DNA from: Alphaproteobacteria bacterium
GTDB taxonomy: Bacteria > Pseudomonadota > Alphaproteobacteria > Rhizobiales > Aestuariivirgaceae
Direction of reading: 5' to 3'
Length of the DNA stretch: 11,076 nucleotides
NCBI GenBank assembly: GCA_024279045.1
Contig: JAJRRZ010000074.1
Coordinates: 1 to 11,076 of the forward strand
Shown here: piece after piece, positions 1-6,286 of the stretch
Position numbering within the stretch: the first letter of the stretch is position 1
Layout: every line of letters starts with the position of its first letter
Translations under genes and position numbers: made by a program
Notes under the pieces: generated by a model
Seen by the model: the letters and a program-made list of their open reading frames with translations, nothing else
What the model was told of the DNA's origin: nothing
Databases searched by the model: none

Positions 1-1413
1 GAAGAGGCGGAAGACCTGGTGCGGTTGTTCGAAACCGCCATCAAGCGCCGCCGCCGGGGCAGGGTCATCCGTCTGGAGGTGGATGCGCGCACGCCGGAGA
101 GTCTGCGCCATTTCCTGGCCGGGCAGCTTGATGTGGAGGAGGCCGACGTGGTGCTGGCCGATGGCCTGGTGGGCTATGCGGACGTGGCGCAAATCATTAC
201 CGAGGAGCGCGAGGAACTGCTGTTTCCGCCATTCACGCCGCGCTATCCGGAGCGCGTGCGCGAGGCCGGCGGCGATATCTTCGCCGCCATTGCCGCGAAG
301 GACATGATCATCCATCACCCCTACGAGAGTTTCGACGTGGTGGTGCGTTTCCTGGAGCAGGCGGCAGAGGATCCGGACGTCATCGCCATTCGCCAGACAC
401 TGTATCGCACCTCGGCCAACTCGCCCATTGTCGCGGCGCTGGCCCGTGCGGCGGAGAACGGCAAACAGGTAACCGCGCTGGTGGAACTGAAGGCGCGCTT
501 CGACGAAGAGGCCAACATCCAGTGGGCGCGCGACCTGGAGCGTGCCGGGGCGCAGGTGGTGTTCGGCTTCCTGGAATTGAAGACACACGCGAAGGTGTCG
601 CTGGTGGTGCGCCGAGAGCAAGGGCGCTTGCGCACCTACGTGCATTATGGCACCGGCAACTATCATCCGGTTACCGCGCGCATCTACACCGATCTGTCGT
701 TCTTTACCTGCGACGAGGCCCTGGGGCGCGATGCCGCGCGGCTGTTCAACTATGTATCCGGTTATGCGCCGCCGGAACGGCTGGAGAAGCTGGCCATCTC
801 GCCGGTGAACGTGCGTGAGACACTGCTGGACAGCATCGAGGCGGAAATCGCCCATGCCGAGGCCGGGCGGCCCGCGGCCATCTGGCTGAAATGCAACTCC
901 GTGGTTGATGCGCGGATCATCGATGCGCTGTATTGCGCCTCCGCCGCCGGGGTGCGCATCGACATGGTGGTGCGCGGCATCTGCTGCCTGCGTCCCGGCG
1001 TGCCGGGATTGTCGGAGAACATCCGGGTGAAGAGCATCATCGGGCGCTTCCTAGAGCATGCGCGCATATATGCCTTTGGCAATGGCCACGGCCTGCCGCA
1101 CGAGCGGGCGAAGGTCTACATGTCGTCCGCCGATCTGATGCCGCGCAACCTCGACCGCCGGGTGGAGACGCTGGTGCCGCTGGAAACCCCCACCGTGCAC
1201 GCGCAGGTGCTGGAGCAGATCATGGTGGCCAACATGCGCGACAACCTGCAGAGCTGGCGGCTGATGGCCGACGGCGCAAGCTGTCGCATCGTGCCGGGGG
1301 AGGGCGAGGAGCCGTTTTCGGCGCATCGCTATTTCATGGACAATCCGTCGTTGTCGGGCCGTGGCAGCGCGTTGTTGCGCGCTGCGCCGCCGAAGCCGGG
1401 GCAAACGGGCTGA
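1..1413 (+). CDS. ppk1: Polyphosphate kinase 1, 3' part (5' end outside window)
   Basis: PPK1 reversibly transfers the gamma phosphate of ATP onto a growing polyphosphate chain. The reading frame is open from base 1, so the N-terminal and head domains (roughly the first third of a protein of about 700 residues) are missing and 470 codons are visible. The visible part holds both catalytic phospholipase-D-like domains. The conserved stretch VELKARFDEEANIQWA is followed by LKTHAKV, whose His (codon 586-588) matches the autophosphorylated His435 of the E. coli enzyme. FLEHARIY (His codon 1057-1059) matches E. coli His592. GTGNYHPVTARIYTDLSFF and SSADLMPRNLDRRVE are further family signatures. Nothing in the visible part looks broken. 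The exopolyphosphatase gene follows on the same strand with no clear terminator between them, so the two are probably one operon. The family is very secure. Confidence 0.97.
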   Translation, partial: EEAEDLVRLFETAIKRRRRGRVIRLEVDARTPESLRHFLAGQLDVEEADVVLADGLVGYADVAQIITEEREELLFPPFTPRYPERVREAGGDIFAAIAAKDMIIHHPYESFDVVVRFLEQAAEDPDVIAIRQTLYRTSANSPIVAALARAAENGKQVTALVELKARFDEEANIQWARDLERAGAQVVFGFLELKTHAKVSLVVRREQGRLRTYVHYGTGNYHPVTARIYTDLSFFTCDEALGRDAARLFNYVSGYAPPERLEKLAISPVNVRETLLDSIEAEIAHAEAGRPAAIWLKCNSVVDARIIDALYCASAAGVRIDMVVRGICCLRPGVPGLSENIRVKSIIGRFLEHARIYAFGNGHGLPHERAKVYMSSADLMPRNLDRRVETLVPLETPTVHAQVLEQIMVANMRDNLQSWRLMADGASCRIVPGEGEEPFSAHRYFMDNPSLSGRGSALLRAAPPKPGQTG

Positions 1414-1440
1414 GGGGATGGTGGTTGAGGGGATGGTGGC
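1411..1440 (+). repeat. 15-bp tandem duplication over the ppk1 stop codon
   Basis: Two adjacent 15-base units, TGAGGGGATGGTGGT (1411-1425) and TGAGGGGATGGTGGC (1426-1440), differ only at the last base. The first TGA is the ppk1 stop. Because the unit length is a multiple of three, the second copy places another TGA in the same frame. The core GAGGGGATG occurs a third time at 1538-1546, where it covers the start region of ppx. Confidence 0.9.
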
Positions 1441-1463
1441 TTGATGGTCGGCAGCCACCAGCA

Positions 1464-1515
1464 GCGGTCAGCAGTGGCCAACAGAAGAGGCCCGTGGCGG
1501 GCCAGGGCTGACCGC
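1464..1515 (+). promoter_or_regulatory. Nested hairpin in the ppk1-ppx intercistronic gap
   Basis: GCGGTCAGC (1464-1472) and GCTGACCGC (1507-1515) are perfect 9-base inverted repeats. Inside them GGCCCG (1489-1494) and CGGGCC (1498-1503) form a second perfect stem with a three-base TGG loop. TGGCC (1475-1479) could alternatively pair with GGCCA (1500-1504). No T-tract follows, so it is not a canonical intrinsic terminator. It could set RNA processing or differential expression of ppx relative to ppk1. The pairing is visible in the sequence; any role is inference. Confidence 0.5.
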
Positions 1516-1552
1516 GGCGGGGCGCAACGGGCCAGCAGAGGGGATGCAGGGG

Positions 1553-3118
1553 ATGAAAACGGACGCGTTGCCGCGCGAGGAAGAAAACCGGCTGGGTGAT
1601 TTCGTCATCGACCGGCTGGGCGAGGAGAAGGTGGCGAAGCTGGAGCCGGTTTCGGTGGTGGACATCGGCTCCAACTCGGTGCGCATGGTAACCTATGACG
1701 GCCTGCGCCGCATGCCGGCGCCCATCTTCAACGAGAAGATCATCGCCGGGCTGGGCCGTGGCGTGGCAAGCGGCGGCAGCTTGCCGGAGGAGGGTGTGCG
1801 GCGCACGCTGGCGCTGCTGCGCCGCTTTCGCGCCCTGAACGCGCGTATGGGGGTAAGGAAGGTGTTCGCCATCGCCACCGCGGCGGTGCGTGATGCCGAG
1901 GACGGGCTGGCCTTCACGGCCCGCGCGAAAGAGGCGCTGGGCGCGCCCATCCGCATCCTCAGTGGTGCGGAAGAGGCTCATTATACCGCGCTGGGCGTGT
2001 TGTCGGGCATTCCTGACGCCAACGGCGTGGTGGGGGATCTCGGCGGCGGCTCGCTGGAGCTGGTGCGGGTGAAGAAGGGGCGGGTGAAATCCGGCGACAC
2101 GCTGCCGCTGGGGGCGCTGCGGCTGGCCGAGGAGGGCGGTGGCGATCTGGTGCGCATCCGCTCGATCATCGATGCGCGCCTTGATGGCCACAAGATGGTG
2201 AAGAAGCTGGAAGGCCGTGTGCTCTATGCCGTCGGCGGGGCGTGGCGCAACCTGGCGCGGCTGCACATGCACTGGGCCGGCTATCCGCTTTCCGTAGTGC
2301 AGCAATATACCATCCCGCGCCATGAAGTGCTGCGGCTGGTGGAGCGCATCACCACCATGAAGCCGCGCGAGCTGGCTGATCTGGGCGTTATCTCCGAGCG
2401 CCGCTCGGAGCTGATTGCCACCGCGGCGCTGGTGCTGGGGCGGCTGGTGGAGCTTTCCGGTGCGCGCCGAGTTGCCTTCTCGGTGCTGGGCGTGCGCGAG
2501 GGGCTGCTGTTCGAGGCGCTGGACAAGGAGGTGCGCCAGGCCGATCCGTTGCTGTCGGCCTGCTGGGACTTTGCCCGGCGGCATTCACGCTCGCCACGCC
2601 ATGAGCTGGAGCTGTGCGCCTTCTCCGAGAGCATCGTCGGCGATGGTGGGCTGGAATGCACCAGCCGCTGGCGGCGGCTGCGCTACGCGGCATGCATGCT
2701 GGCCGACATCGGCTGGCGCATTCATCCGGATTTTCGCGGTGCACGCTCGTTGACACTCGTTGCACAGGCCAATTTCAACGGCCTGGATCATTATTCGCGC
2801 GCCTTTCTGGCGCTCACCATCTTCTTCCGCTACGAGGGTGTCAACGCCAAGCCGCCGGTGGATATCGCCGCACTGGTGGACGACAAGGCCATTGCCCGGG
2901 CGCGGCTGCTGGCGGCGCTGTTCCGCCTGGCCTACGCGCTGTCCGCGGCGCTGCCTGGCACGTTGCCGCGCACGCGGCTGGAAATGACGCCGGACGGGCT
3001 GCTGTTGCTGCATCTGTGCGGCGAGGATGCCGACTTGGCCGGTGAAGTGGTGGCCAAGCGGCTCGCCCAGCTTGCCCGCCTGCTTGGCCGCGAGGGGCAG
3101 ATAAATGTGTCCTGCTGA
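1553..3118 (+). CDS. ppx: Exopolyphosphatase, Ppx/GppA family
   Basis: This cytoplasmic enzyme removes terminal phosphates from polyphosphate, opposing the kinase encoded just upstream. Some relatives also hydrolyse pppGpp, which cannot be excluded here. The N-terminal actin-like fold shows DIGSNSVRM (from residue 37, phosphate loop 1), VFAIATAAVRDA, the SGAEEAHY motif and DLGGGSLEL (from residue 162, phosphate loop 2). The C-terminal 200 residues form the helical domain, with LADIGWRIHPDFR and a GLDHYSRAFLAL segment as in alphaproteobacterial Ppx proteins. At 521 residues the length is normal for the long Ppx type. I prefer the ATG at 1553 because AGAGGGG (1537-1543) lies nine bases upstream of it. 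The in-frame ATG at 1544 would abut that ribosome-binding site directly. The stop codon touches the stop of the convergent small gene, with no bases between them. Confidence 0.95.
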   Translation: MKTDALPREEENRLGDFVIDRLGEEKVAKLEPVSVVDIGSNSVRMVTYDGLRRMPAPIFNEKIIAGLGRGVASGGSLPEEGVRRTLALLRRFRALNARMGVRKVFAIATAAVRDAEDGLAFTARAKEALGAPIRILSGAEEAHYTALGVLSGIPDANGVVGDLGGGSLELVRVKKGRVKSGDTLPLGALRLAEEGGGDLVRIRSIIDARLDGHKMVKKLEGRVLYAVGGAWRNLARLHMHWAGYPLSVVQQYTIPRHEVLRLVERITTMKPRELADLGVISERRSELIATAALVLGRLVELSGARRVAFSVLGVREGLLFEALDKEVRQADPLLSACWDFARRHSRSPRHELELCAFSESIVGDGGLECTSRWRRLRYAACMLADIGWRIHPDFRGARSLTLVAQANFNGLDHYSRAFLALTIFFRYEGVNAKPPVDIAALVDDKAIARARLLAALFRLAYALSAALPGTLPRTRLEMTPDGLLLLHLCGEDADLAGEVVAKRLAQLARLLGREGQINVSC

Positions 3119-3443
3119 TCACTTCACCTTCAAGGGCTCGCCGTAATGGCGCCGGCAGACCTGCCGCAGGTTCTTCGGCAGGCCGATGTCGTTGATGTCG
3201 AATGTCCAGTGGCAGCGCTCGATGTAGGGGATCTTCTGCCCGCCACGCACATGATAGTTGCCCACCGGCGTGGCCACATCGCCCGGATAGCGCACGCCGG
3301 ATGCGCCCATGACGTGCTGATCAGTGATCTGGTCTTCCAAGGTGCCGCGCTTGTAGTCCTTGATGGCATGGGCCGGCACCGCCGCCAGCGCCGCCGTGGC
3401 CGCCATTGCCACCCCCCGCCAGGGCCAACTTCCACATGCGCAT
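3119..3443 (-). CDS. Small secreted protein of unknown function, signal peptide split by an apparent frameshift
   Basis: I do not recognise the family. The ATG at 3443-3441 has a good ribosome-binding site (AAGGAGAG) and starts MRMWKLALAG, a typical signal-peptide beginning. However, this frame runs into a Gly-rich stretch. The other half of the signal, VAMAATAALAAVPAHA, and the whole mature protein lie in the neighbouring frame. Removing one base from the C6 run at 3412-3417 (G6 on the coding strand) joins them into a perfect 26-residue signal peptide ending in AHA. The mature chain would be about 81 residues, basic, with two cysteines (in ERCHWTF and RQVCRRHYG) that could form a disulfide in the periplasm. 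A continuous alternative starts at a TTG at 3487, or the in-frame ATG at 3472, but it lacks a good ribosome-binding site and has a poorer N terminus. The shift could be a sequencing error, a real mutation or slippage. Confidence 0.6.
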
Positions 3444-3475
3444 GATCTCTCTCCTTGCCAGTTGGCCGCCATCCC

Positions 3476-3504
3476 ATTATGGCACAAGGCATATACCTTT
3501 CATC
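3476..3504 (-). promoter_or_regulatory. Possible promoter of the small secreted-protein gene
   Basis: Read on the minus strand, TTGATG is followed after about 19 bases by CATAAT, which lies about 32 bases before the ATG at 3443. The -10 is good, but the -35 is partial and the spacer is longer than ideal, so this is tentative. Confidence 0.3.
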
Positions 3505-3612
3505 AACCATATGCCGACACAATGGCGGTGGCAACAGGGCCGTGCCATACTCCAGGGCAATCGCATCCGGGACATTTGCGATGGGCGGCTTGAAGAAATG
3601 CTATTCCTGTTT

Positions 3613-3698
3613 GTCATTGCCGGGCCTGACCTGGCAATCCAGAGTGGTGGGTTGAAGTGTCTACCACTCTGGATGCCCGGGTCAAGCCCGGGCATGAC
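3613..3698. repeat. REP-like palindromic doublet
   Basis: Two 36-base arms (3613-3648 and 3663-3698) are inverted copies of each other with 30 of 36 positions matching, separated by 14 bases. Each arm is also a small palindrome. The right arm contains ATGCCCGGG-TCAAG-CCCGGGCAT, a perfect 9-base stem. The left arm contains ATTGCCGGG-CCTGA-CCTGGCAAT, with one mismatch. The pattern GTCATGCCCGGGCTTGACCC is, as I recall, a widespread intergenic repeat of alphaproteobacteria. The layout resembles a paired REP unit. It may terminate or stabilise RNA from either side, which is inference. Confidence 0.85.
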
Positions 3699-3806
3699 GC
3701 GAAATGGAGACATTGCTCCACACAAGTAACGTCCACTGATGCCAAATGCGATTGTCCTGTGCCATACTCGCCGCGTGAAGCGGCCTGATTCGTGAAAGTT
3801 CCGGAA

Positions 3807-5873
3807 ATGATCGACGATCTGTTCGGCAATGCCAATGGCTCTTCCGCGCCTGCCCCGGCTGGGGCGGCGGCGCCGGCAGGTGCGCGCAAGCTCTCCGGCA
3901 AGTCTCAGGCCGCGCCTTCCACGGTCGAGGGAGAGGGGGGCTACTCCGCCGCCGATATCGAGGTGCTGGAAGGCCTGGAGCCGGTGCGCCGCAGGCCGGG
4001 CATGTATATCGGCGGCACGGACGAGCGCGCGCTGCACCATTTGTTCGCCGAGGTGCTGGACAACTCCATGGACGAGGCCGTGGCCGGGCACGCCACCTTC
4101 ATCGAGGTGGAGCTGTTTGCCGACGGCTCCATCTCCGTAACCGACAATGGCCGCGGCATTCCCGTCGATCCGCATCCGAAGTTTCCCGACAAGTCGGCGC
4201 TGGAAATCATTCTCACGACATTGCACGCCGGCGGCAAGTTCGATTCGAAGGCCTACAACACCTCCGGCGGCCTGCACGGCGTGGGCATATCGGTGGTCAA
4301 CGCGCTTTCCGACAGTCTGGAGGTGGAAGTCGCGCGCAACCGCAAGCTCTATCGCCAGCGCTACGCGCGCGGCAAGCCGCTGGAGCCGCTGCAAGAGGTC
4401 GGCGCGGCGCCCAACCGCCGCGGCACGAAGGTGCGCTTTCATCCCGATCCGGAGATATTCGGCGCGGACAAGCGCATCGACCCGGCCATCATCTGGCGCA
4501 TGTGCCGGGCCAAGGCCTATCTGTTTTCCGGCGTGAAGATCCGCTGGAAGTGCGCCGGGGAGCTGCTCGATGGCAAGGCCGGCGCGCCACCGCCGCAAGC
4601 CACCATTCACTTCCCCAACGGCCTGCGCGACTACTTGGAGGAAAAGCTCGCCGGCAAGGAGCGCATCGTCGAGGAGCTGTTCGCCGGCAAGGTGGAAACT
4701 GCGGAAGGCCACGGCACGGTGGAATGGGCCATCGGCTGGTTCAACGGCGATGGCTTCGTCCAGTCCTACTGCAACACCATTCCCACCCCGGAAGGCGGCA
4801 CGCACGTGGCGGGCCTGCGCATGGCGCTGCTGCGCTCGCTGAAAGGCTTTGCCGAAATGACCGGCAACAAGCGCGCCGGCAACATCACGGCGGATGACAT
4901 TCTCGGCACCGCCGGAGTGGTGCTGTCGGTCTATATCCGCGAGCCGGAATTCGTCGGCCAGACCAAGGACCGCCTGAGCACGCCGGAGGCGGCGCGCATT
5001 GTCGAGAATGCGCTGCGCGATCATCTGGATCACTGGCTGTCGGGCCATCCCAAACAGGCGGAAAAGCTGCTGGACTGGGCGATCGAGCAGGCGGAGATGC
5101 GCCTGGCGCGGCGCCGCCAGAAAGAGGTGCAGCGCAAGGCCGCCACGCGCAAGCTGCGCCTGCCGGGCAAGCTTGCCGACTGCACGGCCAAGGACCGTCG
5201 CGGCACGGAGCTGTTTCTCGTGGAGGGTGATTCCGCCGGCGGCTCGGCCAAGCAGGCGCGCAACCGCGAAACCCAGGCCGTGCTGCCGCTGCGCGGCAAG
5301 ATCCTCAACGTCGCCTCGGCCAGTCGCGACAAGATCATGGCCAACCAGGAAATCGCCAACATCGTGCAGGCGCTGGGCTGCGGCACGCGCTCGAAATACC
5401 GCGAGGAGGATCTGCGCTACGAGCGCGTCATCATCATGACCGACGCCGACGTGGATGGTGCGCACATCGCCTCGTTGCTGATTACCTTCTTCTGGCGCGA
5501 GATACCCGGGCTGATCCGCAATGGCCACCTGTATCTGGCGGTGCCGCCGCTGTACCGCATCGTGCAGGGGGCGAAGTCGGCCTATGCGCGCGACGACGCC
5601 CACAAGGAGCAGCTGCTGGCGACGGAGTTCTCCGGGCGCGGCAAGGTGGAGGTTTCGCGCTTCAAGGGGCTGGGCGAGATGCTGCCGAAGCAGTTGAAGG
5701 AAACCACCATGGACCCGAAGCGCCGCACCCTGCTGCGCGTTGAGGTGCACGAGGAGGAGCGCGAGGCCACCGACGACGTGATTACCCGCCTGATGGGCAC
5801 CAAACCGGAGGCGCGCTTCGCCTTTATCTCCGAGCGTGCCGAGTTCGTCGACGACGAGCTGCTTGACGTGTGA
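3807..5873 (+). CDS. parE: DNA topoisomerase IV subunit B
   Basis: ParE is the ATPase subunit that works with ParC to decatenate replicated chromosomes. Domains in order: a Gly/Ala/Pro-rich leader (about residues 8-35); a Bergerat ATPase domain with EVLDNSMDEAVAG (from residue 82), DNGRGIP (from 113) and TSGGLHGVGISVVNALS; a transducer domain; and a TOPRIM domain with EGDSAGG (from 473) and the metal-binding DADVDG (from 546). It ends with SRFKGLGEMLPKQL. At 688 residues without the large insert of long GyrB proteins, and with the alphaproteobacterial signature ADIEVLEGLEPVRRRPGMYI, it fits ParE rather than GyrB. The ATG at 3807 gives MIDDLFG, a common ParE start, with GAAAG eight bases upstream. 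A GTG at 3792 would add five residues and cannot be excluded. The gene stands alone between two palindromic repeat elements. Confidence 0.94.
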   Translation: MIDDLFGNANGSSAPAPAGAAAPAGARKLSGKSQAAPSTVEGEGGYSAADIEVLEGLEPVRRRPGMYIGGTDERALHHLFAEVLDNSMDEAVAGHATFIEVELFADGSISVTDNGRGIPVDPHPKFPDKSALEIILTTLHAGGKFDSKAYNTSGGLHGVGISVVNALSDSLEVEVARNRKLYRQRYARGKPLEPLQEVGAAPNRRGTKVRFHPDPEIFGADKRIDPAIIWRMCRAKAYLFSGVKIRWKCAGELLDGKAGAPPPQATIHFPNGLRDYLEEKLAGKERIVEELFAGKVETAEGHGTVEWAIGWFNGDGFVQSYCNTIPTPEGGTHVAGLRMALLRSLKGFAEMTGNKRAGNITADDILGTAGVVLSVYIREPEFVGQTKDRLSTPEAARIVENALRDHLDHWLSGHPKQAEKLLDWAIEQAEMRLARRRQKEVQRKAATRKLRLPGKLADCTAKDRRGTELFLVEGDSAGGSAKQARNRETQAVLPLRGKILNVASASRDKIMANQEIANIVQALGCGTRSKYREEDLRYERVIIMTDADVDGAHIASLLITFFWREIPGLIRNGHLYLAVPPLYRIVQGAKSAYARDDAHKEQLLATEFSGRGKVEVSRFKGLGEMLPKQLKETTMDPKRRTLLRVEVHEEEREATDDVITRLMGTKPEARFAFISERAEFVDDELLDV

Positions 5874-5887
5874 ACTTGACGTGTGAA
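5862..5887 (+). repeat. 13-bp tandem duplication over the parE stop codon
   Basis: CTTGACGTGTGAA occurs twice in direct succession (5862-5874 and 5875-5887) with no mismatch. The first copy carries the parE stop TGA at 5871-5873. The unit is not a multiple of three, so the second TGA is in another frame. It is a recent-looking duplication. Confidence 0.9.
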
Positions 5888-6041
5888 GCGGCGTGCGCAG
5901 GAAGGTCTCTTGCCGTCGTTGCCGCTCTGGATAGGCGTTTTCGTTTCAGCAGGAGGAATTCGACAAGAGGCCGGGTGGCAGGGAAGCTGCAGCGGCCCGC
6001 AGCCGTTCGTGCCGGCCCGGCTCCATTGCAGTGCGGCTCTA

Positions 6042-6203
6042 GGGTCTGGACTCAAAGCTTGAGCACTCCCCATGTGCATTTTGGCTTCATATCAGACGGT
6101 TTTTCGTTCTTGCCAATAGCTTCCACTATTGCCTGCGAACGAAAAACCACTGCTATTTTGCCAAAATACCCATGAGAAGCACTCATTTATTGAGACCAGA
6201 CCC
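6042..6203. mobile_element. MITE-like long palindrome with terminal inverted repeats
   Basis: The 162-base segment reads as two 78-base arms (6042-6119 and 6126-6203) around a six-base centre, CTTCCA. The outer ends GGGTCTGG-A-CTCAA and TTGAG-A-CCAGACCC match except for one position. Further inward, CATGTGCATTTTGGC (6071-6085) pairs with 6160-6174 at 13 of 15 positions. GGTTTTTCGTTC (6098-6109) pairs perfectly with GAACGAAAAACC (6137-6148), and CAATAG (6114-6119) pairs with CTATTG (6126-6131). There is no room for a transposase, so it would be non-autonomous. If the ends are taken one base further in, the flanks are CTAG (left) and CCAG (right), a possible diverged 4-base target duplication. 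I cannot assign the parent insertion sequence. Confidence 0.75.
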
Positions 6204-6250
6204 CAGCCTGAGCAGAATGGCATGACGAAGCAATCTTGCCAACTTGTGTT

Positions 6251-6280
6251 TTGACCGCGGGGCAGCGTGCCCGATATGAT
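6251..6280 (+). promoter_or_regulatory. Sigma70-like promoter giving a leaderless start
   Basis: TTGACC (6251-6256) and TATGAT (6275-6280) are separated by 18 bases and each differs from consensus at one base. Transcription should begin near 6286-6288, and the chosen ATG is at 6287. No ribosome-binding site precedes that ATG, so the mRNA is predicted to start at its own initiation codon. Confidence 0.7.
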
Positions 6281-6286
6281 GCGGAC

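Larger units (their letters stand above)
3444..3806. other. Intergenic region between the small secreted-protein gene and parE
   Basis: I see no convincing gene here. The short open frames start at random and show no ribosome-binding site or family features. The region holds the probable minus-strand promoter near 3476-3504, two copies of GTGCCATACTC (3542-3552 and 3759-3769) and the paired palindromic element at 3613-3698. The second GTGCCATACTC copy contains CATACT (3763-3768), a plausible -10 for parE about 40 bases before its ATG. I do not see a convincing -35 with it. Confidence 0.7.
5874..6286. other. Intergenic region between parE and the sorbosone dehydrogenase-like gene
   Basis: No gene is supported. 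Positions 5888-6041 are GC-rich and featureless apart from a lone AGGAGG with no start codon behind it. Positions 6042-6203 are the MITE-like palindrome, clearly more AT-rich than its surroundings. Positions 6251-6280 are the promoter of the next gene. I see no canonical intrinsic terminator for parE; the palindrome may serve instead. Confidence 0.7.

Noticed and set aside
1334..2584. A 416-codon minus-strand frame antisense to the end of ppk1 and ppx
   Set aside because: Same reason: it has His/Gln/Arg-rich shadow composition and both sense genes are secure.
3477..5750. A 757-codon open frame on the minus strand, antisense to parE
   Set aside because: It mirrors parE in GC-rich DNA, where antisense stops are rare. 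Its composition is Arg/Ala/His/Leu/Gln-rich with no recognisable motif, and parE is certain.
6098..6148. Hairpin considered as an intrinsic terminator of parE
   Set aside because: The stem is AT-rich and no T-run follows on the plus strand; it is better explained as the inner part of the 162-base palindrome.
5870..6175. A 101-codon plus-strand frame starting at a GTG overlapping the parE stop
   Set aside because: It has no ribosome-binding site, runs into the MITE-like palindrome and resembles no protein.
6236..6286. TTG start that would add 17 residues to the dehydrogenase
   Set aside because: It lies upstream of the promoter's -35 and -10 boxes, and the added residues spoil the signal peptide.
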